Source of the DNA: Cybelea sp963824595
GTDB taxonomy: Bacteria > Vulcanimicrobiota > Vulcanimicrobiia > Vulcanimicrobiales > Vulcanimicrobiaceae
Direction of reading: 5' to 3'
DNA: 64,000 nucleotides
Assembly: GCA_963824595.1 (NCBI GenBank)
Contig: CAWGPY010000002.1
Coordinates: 372,001-436,000 of the forward strand
The notes beneath the pieces are model-generated. The model was not told the origin of the DNA, ran no database searches, and was given only the letters and a program-made list of their open reading frames with translations. The translations under genes and the position numbers were made by a program. Within the stretch, counting starts at the first letter, position 1, and each line of letters starts with the position of its first letter. Positions 43,024 through 52,538 of the stretch are shown here, piece by piece.

Positions 43024-44463
43024 ATTTCCGTTTTGGTCGGAGCAGTAGACCGAGCCGTTGACCACGATCGGACTCTGCCAGTGCACGTGGCCGATCGTCT
43101 TTCCGGCGCTCGACTGCGCGCTGCTCCACAGCAGGCCGCCGTTCACGGCGTTGAGTGCGACGATGGCGCCGTCGAACGCGACGAAGACGATGCCGTTGGC
43201 GACGACCGGCGACGTGCCTTCGCCGCCCGTCGAACCCGGCGTCGCCTGCCAGATGCCGTTGAGTTTGCTCACGCCCGAGCCGTTGGTCTGCAGCCGAAAC
43301 GCGTCAACCACGTCGTTGAAGCCGAGGAAGATCCACCCGTTGCCCGACGGATCCGTCCACGACGCGGGCGTCGAGAAGAGGCCGTTGGGCAGGTCGATGA
43401 TCTGCAGCTCGCCGCCGACGCCGGGCATCGCCGCGCGGTTGACCAGCTTGAGCATCGCGTCTTTGCCGCCCTGGGCCAGCATCAGGGGCGTCTGGCTCGA
43501 CGGTTGCGCGGCGAGCATCACCGGCGACGTGCTGCCCAGATCAACGTCGCCCTGATCGAGCCCCTTGTAGTCGGTGGGCGTGTAGCTGCCGAGCAGGTCG
43601 CGCAGGTCGTTGCTGAGCGACAGGGTGGAATCGCCGTAATCGCTGCCGCCCGTGTTGGCGTTGAAGTCGCCGTTGCCGGTTGACGCGTAGACCCGGCCGT
43701 TCATGGACGGGTCGGGATCCACCACCGCGCCGCCGCGGGCCCAGATGCCCGAGCGCTGTTCGGTGCACGAGCCGGGATCGATGAGCTTGTGGCGATTGCT
43801 GCAGAGCGAGTTGAAGACGCTGCGCTTGCCGTTCTGAAGGTTGATCGCGACGACGTGCCCGTCGTACGGCGTTCCGTCGCCGTTGTATCCCGACGTGGTG
43901 GCGTAGAGGTAGCCGTTGGCGACGTTGAGCGGCGACTCGACGGCTTCGGTGCTGGGAGCGCGCGTGACCACGGCCGGGAAACCGGGCGCGCTGAGCTCGC
44001 GGCCCTTGGCGGCGGAGAGTTTATGAACCTTGCCGTCAATGCCCGGCACGTAGATCGCCTTGCCCGAGGGGTCGGCCGCGGGCGTGGAGTGCGTGTAGTT
44101 CACTCCGTGCGTGTCGAAGCGCCAGAGAATTCGGCCGGAACGCGCTTCGATCGCCACCGTATCGCCGCTCTTCGTCGTTTGAAAGAGGACGTTTCGGTAC
44201 GCGCGCCCGACGCGGACGTGCTGGAGCAGGATCGGCGTCGAATCGGCCACGGAGCCCAACGCAATCTGCCACCGCTCGTGCAAATGATTGACGTTGCCGA
44301 CGGTCAGCGATCGCTCGAGCGAGTTGAAGCCGCTGCGCGACGCATCGAATCCGAAGACGGGCCAGCTGGCGGCGGACGCACGCAGCGCGGGAGCGCCGAC
44401 GAGGGAGAGTGCGAGCGCGGAGACCGCGCCGCTGCGAAGTAGATTCCGTGCGTGCGTTGCCAT
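43000..44463 (-). CDS. Secreted PQQ-type beta-propeller repeat protein
   Basis: A 487-residue protein with a signal peptide (about 1-32) and repeated blades typical of PQQ/quinoprotein propellers, such as TVAIEARSGRILWRFDTHG, GYLYATTSGYNGDGTPYDGHVVAINLQNGKR and GAIVALNAVNGGLLWSS. The usual Trp-rich tail ends with YCSDQNGNLTAYSLR. Whether it binds PQQ is unclear because no metal/PQQ site of dehydrogenases was seen. It is probably periplasmic. Confidence 0.85.
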   Translation of the reverse strand: MATHARNLLRSGAVSALALSLVGAPALRASAASWPVFGFDASRSGFNSLERSLTVGNVNHLHERWQIALGSVADSTPILLQHVRVGRAYRNVLFQTTKSGDTVAIEARSGRILWRFDTHGVNYTHSTPAADPSGKAIYVPGIDGKVHKLSAAKGRELSAPGFPAVVTRAPSTEAVESPLNVANGYLYATTSGYNGDGTPYDGHVVAINLQNGKRSVFNSLCSNRHKLIDPGSCTEQRSGIWARGGAVVDPDPSMNGRVYASTGNGDFNANTGGSDYGDSTLSLSNDLRDLLGSYTPTDYKGLDQGDVDLGSTSPVMLAAQPSSQTPLMLAQGGKDAMLKLVNRAAMPGVGGELQIIDLPNGLFSTPASWTDPSGNGWIFLGFNDVVDAFRLQTNGSGVSKLNGIWQATPGSTGGEGTSPVVANGIVFVAFDGAIVALNAVNGGLLWSSAQSSAGKTIGHVHWQSPIVVNGSVYCSDQNGNLTAYSLR

Positions 44464-44537
44464 GGCGCTTGGTTGGCGCCTCTATGGGGCGCTCCTGCAG
44501 GGCGGGTGGGGTGCGTCGCTTCGTCTAAGACCGCCGC

Positions 44538-45353
44538 ATGCCGCCCGAGCATCCGGACCTTACGCCGCCGGTCGACAACGTCGTCGCCGACGTTCCCGGC
44601 TGGCAACAAGTGCGGCCGCGAATTCCCGACACGCAGCAGCGCCGGACGCTCGAGAAGCGCCGCAGCATTCGCGAAATCGTCTTCGGCATGCAGGACGGCA
44701 TCCTGACGACGCTCGGCATCATCACCGGCGTGGGCGTCGCCGAGGGTGAACGCTCCGCGGTCTACATCAGCGGCTTCCTCGCGCTGCTCGCCGGCGCGCT
44801 GTCCATGGGCGTCGGAGAGTATCTCGGCCGCAAGGCCGAGCGGGAGGTGGTGCAGGCGACCATCGAGCTGGAGAAGCGCGAGATGGCCGAGGATCCGCAG
44901 GGCGAGTTCACCGAGCAGGTGGCGTACTACAAGCTCAAGGGTTTCAGCGCCGACGAGGCCGAGATGATCGTGAAGCGCCTGACGAAGATGCCCGACATCT
45001 ACCTCTACGAGATGGTGCGGGACGAGTTCGGCATCGACCCGCGCGAAGCCGACGACTCGGGTCTGCGCGCGCCGTTTGCCATGAGCACCTCGTTCGCGTT
45101 CGGGTCGCTGCTGCCGATCATCGCGTTTCTGCTGCCGCTCTCGATGCTAAACTCGACGCTGGCGTCGTTGCTGTTCGCGCTCATCGGCCTGTTCGCCGTC
45201 GGCTACTACGCGGGAACCCTGAGCGAGCGCAACCCGATCGCCAAGGGCGTGGAGGTGGCACTCTACGGATGCGCCGTCTTCGCCGTCTCGTACCTCGCCG
45301 GGCACTATATTCCACCGCTCTTCGGCCACGCGCCCGTCGCCGCCGGCGGATAA
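44538..45353 (+). CDS. VIT1/CCC1-family metal transporter
   Basis: A 271-residue membrane protein with SIREIVFGMQDGILTTLGIITGVGVAEGE, the VIT1 helix-1 signature, and SGFLALLAGALSMGVGEYLGRKAERE with a soluble middle region (about 110-170). It ends with two pairs of helices. The family moves Fe2+ or Mn2+ out of the cytoplasm into an external or vesicular compartment. A permease gene begins 4 nt after its stop, so they are co-transcribed. Confidence 0.9.
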   Translation: MPPEHPDLTPPVDNVVADVPGWQQVRPRIPDTQQRRTLEKRRSIREIVFGMQDGILTTLGIITGVGVAEGERSAVYISGFLALLAGALSMGVGEYLGRKAEREVVQATIELEKREMAEDPQGEFTEQVAYYKLKGFSADEAEMIVKRLTKMPDIYLYEMVRDEFGIDPREADDSGLRAPFAMSTSFAFGSLLPIIAFLLPLSMLNSTLASLLFALIGLFAVGYYAGTLSERNPIAKGVEVALYGCAVFAVSYLAGHYIPPLFGHAPVAAGG

Positions 45354-45357
45354 GGCG

Positions 45358-46413
45358 ATGGCGTTCGTTGATGCCGTCGCCGCCGGATTCGTGCAGGCGG
45401 CGTCGTTCTTCTGGGATAGCCTCTTCGGCCTGATCTTCGGCTTTCTCGTGTCGGCGATCGTCCAGGTGATGCTGACGCCGGCGACGATGCACCGCTATCT
45501 CGGACCCGGTCCGAAGGGACTGCTCTACGGAACCGGCTTCGGGATCATCTCGTCGGCGTGCTCGTACGGCGCGGCCGCGGCGGCGCGCGGCTTCTATCGC
45601 AGCGGCGCCGACGTGCGCTCGGTCTTCGCGTTCCTGATCTCGTCAACGAACATGAACGTCGCGATCGTGATCCTCTTCTGGTCGCTGCTGGGCTGGCGGT
45701 TCGCGTTTGCCGAGTTCTTCGGCGGCGCCATCATCATCGCCGTCGTGACGGCGGGATTCTCGCTGCTGTTTCGCAAGGGCGAGCTCGCGCGGATGCAGGC
45801 GGAACACGCCGGAGGCGGCGCCGCGGACGACGACGAGGAACCGATGCGGCGCGGCTGGGACGTGGTCGCTTCGACTGCGATTGACGACGTGCGCATGCTG
45901 CGGACGGAACTGCTGATCGGATATCTCGTCGCGGGCTTCGCGGCCGCCCTCATTCCGCCGGGCGTGCTGTCGGCGGTGCTGCACGCGGTCGGGGGCGTTC
46001 CGTACGCCGGCTATCCGTTGCTGCTCGTGGTGGGGCTGCTGATCGCGATCGCCACGTTCGTGTGCTCGATGGGGAACGTGCCGATCGCGCGGTTCTTGGC
46101 CAACGCGGGCATTCCGCTGGGAGCGAACACGACGTTCATCTACGGCGACCTGCTGATTCTGCCGCTGATCGCGATCTATCGCAAGTCGTTCCCCCCGCGC
46201 GTCACGTGGGCGTTCGTGGCGCTGTTCGTCGCCGGCGCGATGCTGGCCGGCGCGATCATGGAAAAGGTGATCGGGGGCGGCGGCGGCGAGATGGCGATGG
46301 GCTCGATGGCGATCAACGATCGCTTCACGCTGATATCGAACGGCGTGGCGCTCGCCGCGGTCGCCGCGGTTGCCATCGCGGCGGCCCGGGCACGCACCGC
46401 ACGCGCGGCGTGA
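45358..46413 (+). CDS. COG0701-type permease
   Basis: A 351-residue membrane protein, two four-helix repeats with GFGIISSACSYGAAAAARGFYRSGAD and FVCSMGNVPIARFLANAGIPLGA, the paired Cys/Gly motifs of the COG0701 (DUF318/ArsP-like) permeases. A charged loop separates the repeats. Substrates of the family include organoarsenicals and metal ions; here the VIT1 neighbour suggests metal handling. It overlaps the next gene by 4 nt (GTGA). Confidence 0.82.
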   Translation: MAFVDAVAAGFVQAASFFWDSLFGLIFGFLVSAIVQVMLTPATMHRYLGPGPKGLLYGTGFGIISSACSYGAAAAARGFYRSGADVRSVFAFLISSTNMNVAIVILFWSLLGWRFAFAEFFGGAIIIAVVTAGFSLLFRKGELARMQAEHAGGGAADDDEEPMRRGWDVVASTAIDDVRMLRTELLIGYLVAGFAAALIPPGVLSAVLHAVGGVPYAGYPLLLVVGLLIAIATFVCSMGNVPIARFLANAGIPLGANTTFIYGDLLILPLIAIYRKSFPPRVTWAFVALFVAGAMLAGAIMEKVIGGGGGEMAMGSMAINDRFTLISNGVALAAVAAVAIAAARARTARAA

Positions 46414-47423
46414 ACCGCCTTTGGGCAGCACTCGCGCCCGCGCTCGCCGTGGCTCTTCTGGGCGCGGCCGGCGACGATCTCGCCGTCACGCTGCGCACGC
46501 TGGCTCGCGCGTATCTCGCGAACGTGGCGACGATCGCGCGCATCACGGGCCGCGACACGACGATGGATTATTACAACCGCCTGATGGAGGACGCCGACCT
46601 GTCGCGCCTGCCGCCGCCGGCCGGATACCCGCCGGAGGTGTGGCAGCGTAGCGTGCGGGCGGAGTCGGAGCTCGACGCGAGCGTCGCCACCCAGCTGATG
46701 AACGCGTCGTTCCGGCCGATGGCCCAGATCCGCGGCGCGGGCGAGACGTTCGTGCGCTCGTCGAAAGACGGCACGATGCAGCCCGTCGCGGTCTACGTTC
46801 CCGCGTCGTATTCGCCCGAGCGGCCCGCGTCGCTGGTGGTGTTCCTGCACGGCTGGATGCAGCCCGAGTCGCGGCTCGTGGCGCCCGAGTACATCCGGCA
46901 GATCGCCGATGCGAACGGCGCGATCGTCGTGGCGCCGTACGGACGCGGCTACTACGACTTCAACGGCACGGCGAGCGACGTCTACGACGCCGCGGCCGCC
47001 GCGACGAGCGCCTTCACCATAGACGCGCGCAAGCGATATCTCGCCGGCTACTCGATGGGCGGCTATTCGGTGTACGACGTCGGCCCGATGCGCCCGCACG
47101 ACTGGACGGCGGTGATGAGCGTCGCCGGGTCGCTGATCGGGTCGCGGGCGCCGCGGCTGCTCGCGGCGATGCCCGCGACGCGATTCTACGTGCTGACCGG
47201 CGCGCGCGACGACATCGTGCCCACGGCGTTTCCCACCGCGACGGCGATCTACTTGCGCGATGCCGGCGTGCCGGTTTCGTTCTACTCGGCACCGGACGGC
47301 ACGCACGCGCTCTTCACGCTGCGCGCGATCCTCGCACAAGCCTGGGGCGACATGGAGCGCGGGGCCGTGCGGACGCCCGCCGGGCTCACCGGAGCGGCCA
47401 ACCTGCCCGAAGCCGTGCCGTAG
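46410..47423 (+). CDS. Secreted alpha/beta hydrolase
   Basis: A 337-residue protein from GTG 46410 with an N-terminal signal (ALAPALAVALLGAAGD) and an esterase-type alpha/beta fold: oxyanion region VVFLHGWMQPES, nucleophile elbow GYSMGGYS, acid in LTGARDDIVPTAFP and His in DGTHALFTLRA. This resembles feruloyl-esterase/PHB-depolymerase-like enzymes (COG3509 or similar). It follows the permease by ATGA-type overlap. Its link to metal transport is not obvious. Confidence 0.8.
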   Translation: MNRLWAALAPALAVALLGAAGDDLAVTLRTLARAYLANVATIARITGRDTTMDYYNRLMEDADLSRLPPPAGYPPEVWQRSVRAESELDASVATQLMNASFRPMAQIRGAGETFVRSSKDGTMQPVAVYVPASYSPERPASLVVFLHGWMQPESRLVAPEYIRQIADANGAIVVAPYGRGYYDFNGTASDVYDAAAAATSAFTIDARKRYLAGYSMGGYSVYDVGPMRPHDWTAVMSVAGSLIGSRAPRLLAAMPATRFYVLTGARDDIVPTAFPTATAIYLRDAGVPVSFYSAPDGTHALFTLRAILAQAWGDMERGAVRTPAGLTGAANLPEAVP

Positions 47424-47497
47424 GCGCGCAATCCGCGCAGCGCTCCCCCGCGTTATCAGGGGAGTGCGGAACCGGCGATGCAGCGAAGGGGGGCACG

Positions 47498-48031
47498 GTG
47501 GGAGACGCCGGCCTGCTCATGGAGCGAGTGCGAGCTCGTGATGCCGACGCGTTCGAGACGCTCTACGACGAGTACCACCGGCTCGTCTACGGGCTGGCGC
47601 TACGCGTGCTCTCCGATCAGGCTGCCGCCGAGGACGTGACCCAAGCCGTGTTCTTGAAGATCTGGACCGATCCGGAGCTGTTCCGCGGCGGAAACTTCGC
47701 GGGATGGATCGCGCGCGTCGCCCGCAATCGCGCCTACGACGTGCTGCGCAGCCGCGCGCTGCACGGCGAGAGCGAGTTTCCCGAATCGCTTCCCACCGAC
47801 GACGCGTTGGAAGACACGGCGCTGGCGAACGTGACCGCCGAGCGCGTGCGCGACGCGCTGGCGCAGCTGCCCGACGACCAGCGCGGCCCGATCGAGATGG
47901 GTTTCTTCGGCGGCGTTACGCACGAGCAGATCTCGCGCCAGACCGGCTTGCCGCTCGGCACGGTCAAAACGCGCATCCGAGCGGGGTTACGCAAGCTGCG
48001 CCACGCGCTCGAAGGGGCGGTGACGGTATGA
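47498..48031 (+). CDS. ECF-type RNA polymerase sigma factor
   Basis: A 177-residue sigma factor from GTG 47498 with region 2 (FETLYDEYHRLVYGLALRVLSDQAAAEDVTQAVFLKIW, then FAGWIARVARNRAYDVLRSR) and region 4 (LPDDQRGPIEMGFFGGVTHEQISRQTGLPLGTVKTRIRAGLRKLR). It overlaps the downstream anti-sigma gene by 4 nt (ATGA). The TrkA-type K+ cluster is not linked. Its upstream region has a 9-bp stem at about 47443-47472 without a T-run. Confidence 0.93.
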   Translation: MGDAGLLMERVRARDADAFETLYDEYHRLVYGLALRVLSDQAAAEDVTQAVFLKIWTDPELFRGGNFAGWIARVARNRAYDVLRSRALHGESEFPESLPTDDALEDTALANVTAERVRDALAQLPDDQRGPIEMGFFGGVTHEQISRQTGLPLGTVKTRIRAGLRKLRHALEGAVTV

Positions 48032-48744
48032 CGGCAACGCACGAAGAGCTGCTCGACGGCGTCGCCGCCTACGCGCTGGGCGTTCTGCCGCCCGCGCAGG
48101 CAGCGGACGTGATCGAGCACCTGCGCACGTGCGAGAGCTGCCGCGCGGAGTACGGCCTGCTGCGGCCCGCGGTCACGGCCGTTGCGCTCTCTGCCGAGGC
48201 ATGCGCCGACGCCACGACCGGCGCCGCGGGCGCGCGACCGCTGCTCAAGGCGCGCGTAATGAAGCAGGTGCGCGAGGATGCGGCGCGCCGGTCCGCACCC
48301 GCGCGCGCGCGCGCTCCGCGCGTCTGGCCCGCGTACTTCGCGACCGCGGCATGTTTGGCGATCGCGTTGCTCACGGGGCTGGCCTACGTTTCGCTCGACG
48401 CGCGCATGGCCGCTCAGCAGCAGATGGTCGCCGACATGACGTCGGCCGGCTCGCAGCGCCATCCGTTCGCGGGCGGCGAGGTGCTGATGAACGGCGAGCG
48501 CATTTACATCATGATGCACGACATGCCGTCGCCGCCGTCCGGCCACGTCTACCAGGCATGGACGGTGGCGAAGGGCGCCAAAGGCGTCGCTCCGTCGAGC
48601 ACCTTCATGCCGGCCAACGGCGGCAGCGGCATGGTGCGGCTGCCCGCACAGGCGACGACCCTGGCCGCGGTCGCAGTGAGCGTCGAGCCCGAGGGCGGCT
48701 CGCAGCAGCCGACTACCAAGCCGATCGCGATGGTCCGGCTCTAG
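48028..48744 (+). CDS. Membrane anti-sigma factor (RskA-like)
   Basis: A 238-residue protein starting in the sigma gene stop. The cytoplasmic N-terminus has an anti-sigma domain with H-x3-C-x2-C (EHLRTCESCRAEY), then one membrane helix (about 103-125) and an outer RskA domain (HPFAGGEVLMNGERIYIMMHDMP, SGHVYQAWTVAKG). RskA-type proteins hold the sigma factor and release it upon regulated proteolysis. Order and overlap support sigma/anti-sigma pairing. Confidence 0.92.
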   Translation: MTATHEELLDGVAAYALGVLPPAQAADVIEHLRTCESCRAEYGLLRPAVTAVALSAEACADATTGAAGARPLLKARVMKQVREDAARRSAPARARAPRVWPAYFATAACLAIALLTGLAYVSLDARMAAQQQMVADMTSAGSQRHPFAGGEVLMNGERIYIMMHDMPSPPSGHVYQAWTVAKGAKGVAPSSTFMPANGGSGMVRLPAQATTLAAVAVSVEPEGGSQQPTTKPIAMVRL

Positions 48745-48827
48745 CCGGACCCGCAATCCAAATCGGCTCGCCGGCCGTTCTCTTCGCGAATCATTTCTGC
48801 GAGGAGCTTCGGCTCGGAAAGGAACCC

Positions 48828-49442
48828 ATGAAGAATCTTCGATTGACCGCCGCGCTGGCGGTCGCCCTTGCGGCGGTCGGGACGGGCGTCGCGTCGGCCA
48901 CGCTGATGCCGAACATCGTCGATCAGCCGACGCGGTTTTCGGGATCCTGCTGCGTGTACACGGGCGCACCGGCATTGGCGGTGACGCTCTCGATGGTCAT
49001 GGCCGGAGGCGGCCCGAGCAGCTTCAGCACCGCGACGCTGCTCAAGACGCTGACCGGGCCGCTCTTCGACGCGGAAGTCGCGAAACTCACGAAGCAGTAC
49101 GGTAAGGATCAAGTCGCGCAATTCCTCAAGACGTTCGATTTCGTCGTCGCCGATTCGCTGAAGATCGTCAAGGAGAAGAAGGTGGCGCTTCCGAGCGAAC
49201 CCAACCCGAATCCGACGGACGGCAAGGCGCTCGCCGCCGCGCTGTGGTCGGCCGGGCAGACGGGTCGGGGCTTCAACGTCGAAGTGATGCTCGACCGCGC
49301 GGTGTCGCATCCCATCCACGAGCAAGTGATGACCGACATTGACGCCAAGTACGGACTGGCCGCCGATGCGCAGTATCACGCCATCCTTACGACGGCGATG
49401 AAGGACCTGGCCGCGGCCTATCATCTGAGCACCGCGATGTAA
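48828..49442 (+). CDS. Secreted hypothetical protein after sigma operon
   Basis: A 204-residue protein from ATG 48828, GGAAAGGA upstream. Signal peptide ends at about residue 24 (ASATL). The domain has DQPTRFSGSCCVYTG and a helix-rich body (TATLLKTLTGPLFDAEVAKLTKQYGKDQVAQFLKTFDFVVADSLKI). It lies 84 nt after the anti-sigma gene in the same direction and may be a target of that sigma factor. No family is recognised. Confidence 0.6.
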   Translation: MKNLRLTAALAVALAAVGTGVASATLMPNIVDQPTRFSGSCCVYTGAPALAVTLSMVMAGGGPSSFSTATLLKTLTGPLFDAEVAKLTKQYGKDQVAQFLKTFDFVVADSLKIVKEKKVALPSEPNPNPTDGKALAAALWSAGQTGRGFNVEVMLDRAVSHPIHEQVMTDIDAKYGLAADAQYHAILTTAMKDLAAAYHLSTAM

Positions 49443-49509
49443 CGACGCGCCGGTAAGCCGACGAAAGCAAGGCAGGGCGGGACGGCCCGGCACGACGAAG
49501 GCGCGCCTC

Positions 49510-50460
49510 ATGCGCAGACATCGTGCGGTCGTTGCCGCCCTCTTCATTTCATTCGTCGCCGCCGTCGCGGCGAGCGTTCCGGCAAGCGTTCCGGCTGCGC
49601 CGGGCGGCTTGGCATGGGACTCGGTCACCAAGGTCGTGATGAGCAACGACACCACCGAGGTGCAGCCCGGTTCGTTCGACGCCGACTATCAGATGGCGGC
49701 ATCGGCGAAGCCGCCGAACATGGGCCCCACGTGGCTCGTCGGCAAGGATCGCATGGCGGCGGCGCAAGAGGCGGAGCAGCTGATGCAGAGCGGATTGGCC
49801 GAGCGCCACTACATAGCCGGCACGAAGGAACGCACGGATCACGTTTCGCAGCAGACCGCGACGATCGTCGATTGCGCGGCCCGCACGATTACGACGCTCG
49901 ACCTAGCGAACAAGACGTATCGCGTGACGTCCATGGACTCGTCCGCGACCTCGAGCTCGGGCGGCGGCAACAACTCGGGCTCGGCTTCCGGCAACGACAC
50001 GCGCGTCGCGATCAAGATCCAGAATACGGCCCTTGGATCGAGGACGCTCGGCGGACTGCCCGCCAACGGCTTTCGCTCGAACATGACGATCACGGAGACG
50101 ACCTCGTCGGGCCAGTCCACCACGCAGAATGCGAACGTGCTGGGATACTATTCGACGTACGCGGATCCGGCGACGTCGTGCTCGCGCCTCGCACAGCGGC
50201 AGCAGGGCGGACACAGCATGGACATGATGGCGGGAGTGGGCCACGCGATGCAGGTGGTCTCGTCGTTGGGCGACCCGCGGTTCAGCGTGACGCAAAGCGG
50301 ACCCCCGCTGCCGCTCGGCAAGCTCGCAATGTTCAGCGCGATGACGTTCTCCGGCATGGGGCACAGCGGAGCCTTCGTCACGGAACGCGGCAACGTGCGG
50401 CAGATCGATGCCGGCGATCCCGTCTTTAGCGTGCCGCCGGACTTTACCCAGCAGCATTAG
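49510..50460 (+). CDS. Secreted hypothetical protein, Gly/Ser linker
   Basis: A 316-residue protein with signal peptide (about 1-30) and two domains joined by a Ser/Gly/Asn linker (residues about 150-165). The first part has QEAEQLMQSGLAERHYIAGTKERTDHVSQQTATIVDCAARTITTLDLANKTYRV; the second contains a His/Met-rich stretch (GGHSMDMMAGVGHAMQVV). It might form an outer-membrane or periplasmic structural protein. Function is unknown. Confidence 0.6.
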   Translation: MRRHRAVVAALFISFVAAVAASVPASVPAAPGGLAWDSVTKVVMSNDTTEVQPGSFDADYQMAASAKPPNMGPTWLVGKDRMAAAQEAEQLMQSGLAERHYIAGTKERTDHVSQQTATIVDCAARTITTLDLANKTYRVTSMDSSATSSSGGGNNSGSASGNDTRVAIKIQNTALGSRTLGGLPANGFRSNMTITETTSSGQSTTQNANVLGYYSTYADPATSCSRLAQRQQGGHSMDMMAGVGHAMQVVSSLGDPRFSVTQSGPPLPLGKLAMFSAMTFSGMGHSGAFVTERGNVRQIDAGDPVFSVPPDFTQQH

Positions 50461-50626
50461 CTCGGCCGCTTGGCGGCTCTCGTACGATTTCGGCACGGCC
50501 ATGGTGGTAGGATGACCCGGCCATAAAGTGTCTCGGACCTTGGCCCTCAGCGCCGGCGAACGGGCGTGCCGGGGGTCCTCGACGTTGATTGGTAGGCCCA
50601 TGAATTAACGTTTGGAGGAACAAGAG

Positions 50627-52519
50627 TTGGCAAACACCCTGACGGCCGGCGATCTGCGGCAGATCCTGGCCAAACAAAGCGCTCGATGGTCCATCGATCC
50701 GAATCTCAAAGACAACGATCCGGTTCGGCGATACTCGTTGGGCGGCGATCTCACCAAAGCGATCAAGGTGACCGACGTCCCGAGGATCGACGTCGCGGCG
50801 CACTTTAAGCTCGCGACCGCAAATCCGTTCTTGCAGCAGCTGCGCGCGAGCCGCGGCTACCTTTCCGCGATCGGCGCGCCGACCGCGGGCGGCCCTTCCG
50901 CCGGCGTCAGCGGCGCGGTGGATTGGCGCGACCGTTTCGGCTGGCCGTGGATCGCGAAGATCAAGGACCAAGGGCCGTGCGAGTCGTGCTGGGTCTTCAG
51001 CGCGGTCGGCCTGGTCGAGGCGATGACGCGCATCGAGCACGCCGTTTGGAGCCTCCGTTCGGAGGGCGACGTGCACGACGGTCTCGGAAGGCAGTGCGGC
51101 GACACGGGTTGGCCCACGATCGCCCTCGATTGGATGAAGAACAACGGCGTCGCGGACCCGGCGTGCTGGCCGTACGAAACGTCGAACGAACCTTATCACC
51201 CGACGCCGGATCGCTCCGGGCGGACCGTGAAGCTGGGCGATTACGTGACGTTGAACAACGTCGCCGATCAAAAGGCGTGGATCGATAACGTCGGACCGCT
51301 CTCCGCGTGCTTTACCGTGTACAACGACTTCTTCGGCTACAGCTCGGGCGTGTACGAGGTCAATCCGGCCACCGGCGTTGCCGGCGGGCATTGCATCGTG
51401 ATCGTCGGTTACGACGACGTGAAGCAGGCGTGGCTCGTTCGCAACTCGTGGGGTTCCGGATGGGGAATGTCGGGCTATTGCTGGTTCGGATACGGCCAGG
51501 CCGACATTGACAACAACGCCAAGTTCGGCGTGCAAGTCCCAAACGTCAATCCGGATCCGTGGACGAAGCGCCGCCAGCACAACGGCGGCCTGATCGAAAG
51601 CGGCGACGGAGCGATGCACATGAACTTCGAGCTGATCGCGAAGGACGGCGACGGCGTCCGCCATTATTGGCGCGACAACGGCGGCGACGGCGCCTGGCAT
51701 CAGGCCGAGTCCTTCGCCAACGACGTTGCGACGACGCCGGCGCATACCGGCACCACGTACAACCGCAACTTCGAGTTCATCTATCAGACGACGTCGAGCC
51801 GCCTCCACCACTGGTTCTTCGACCAGTCCGGCGGCGCATGGAACGACGGCGGCGTCTTCGGGCCGCCCGACGCGGCGGGCGCCGTCGGCTTCATTCAGAG
51901 CACCTACGGCGCACCGGGCAACTTCGAGGTCGTCGTCCGCACGCAAGACGGCCGGCTCGCTCACTGGTGGCGGATCGACGGCCCGCCGTGGACCTGGCAG
52001 GAGAGCGCGCGATTCGGCTCGGGGATCGCACACTCGGGTGCGACGCTCGTCCAGCGCCGGGACAACGGCCTGGACGTCGTCGCCGTGCGGACCGACGGGC
52101 AGATGCAGCGCTTCAATCGCGACGACGCGCACGGGTTCGTGTGGAGCGCGGCGGAGACGTTCGGCTCGGGCATCAGCTCGCCGCCGATCATGATCGAGGG
52201 CGCGTTCGGCGAGAACGACGAGACCGTTCAAGGCAACTACGAGCTGGTGGTCGCCGTCGGCGGCGCCGTGCAGCACTGGTGGCGGGCAAACACCGGCGAC
52301 CAAGCCTGGCGGTGCAGCGCGACGTTCGGGCAAGACGTCGCGGAGGTCGTGGGCTTGCTCGAAGGCAGCTACGGTTTCAACCTGGAGGTGGTCGTCGCGC
52401 GAACCGACGGTCAACTGCAGCACTACTGGCGCGACGGAGCCGGCTGGCACGCCGGCGTCATCATCGGACCCGGCACCGGTGCGGGCGTAGCCGAACCGCC
52501 GCTGGCACACGTCGGCTGA
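50627..52519 (+). CDS. Papain-like (C1A) cysteine protease with C-terminal six-bladed propeller
   Basis: A 630-residue protein from TTG 50627, preceded by GGAGG at 8 nt. A short propeptide (about 1-95) is followed by a C1A domain (about 97-310) with QGPCESCW (oxyanion Gln115, catalytic Cys121), GGHCIVIVGYDD (His255) and VRNSWGSGWG (Asn273). Then six repeats of about 45-50 residues with H-x-W (NFELIAKDGDGVRHYW, NFEVVVRTQDGRLAHWW, NLEVVVARTDGQLQHYW) form a probable propeller. No signal peptide was seen. The next gene encodes a probable chagasin-like inhibitor. Confidence 0.9.
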   Translation: MANTLTAGDLRQILAKQSARWSIDPNLKDNDPVRRYSLGGDLTKAIKVTDVPRIDVAAHFKLATANPFLQQLRASRGYLSAIGAPTAGGPSAGVSGAVDWRDRFGWPWIAKIKDQGPCESCWVFSAVGLVEAMTRIEHAVWSLRSEGDVHDGLGRQCGDTGWPTIALDWMKNNGVADPACWPYETSNEPYHPTPDRSGRTVKLGDYVTLNNVADQKAWIDNVGPLSACFTVYNDFFGYSSGVYEVNPATGVAGGHCIVIVGYDDVKQAWLVRNSWGSGWGMSGYCWFGYGQADIDNNAKFGVQVPNVNPDPWTKRRQHNGGLIESGDGAMHMNFELIAKDGDGVRHYWRDNGGDGAWHQAESFANDVATTPAHTGTTYNRNFEFIYQTTSSRLHHWFFDQSGGAWNDGGVFGPPDAAGAVGFIQSTYGAPGNFEVVVRTQDGRLAHWWRIDGPPWTWQESARFGSGIAHSGATLVQRRDNGLDVVAVRTDGQMQRFNRDDAHGFVWSAAETFGSGISSPPIMIEGAFGENDETVQGNYELVVAVGGAVQHWWRANTGDQAWRCSATFGQDVAEVVGLLEGSYGFNLEVVVARTDGQLQHYWRDGAGWHAGVIIGPGTGAGVAEPPLAHVG

Positions 52520-52538
52520 GAGAACGAAAGGGTTCTGG

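Noticed and set aside
47443..47472. Hairpin before the second ECF sigma gene as terminator
   Set aside because: It has a G-U pair in a 9-bp stem and no T-run after it, so it is not a clear terminator.
50444..52510. Long open frame on the minus strand opposite the protease gene
   Set aside because: Codon-by-codon it mirrors the GC-rich protease gene, has no recognisable domain or start site, and the protease frame has clear catalytic motifs.
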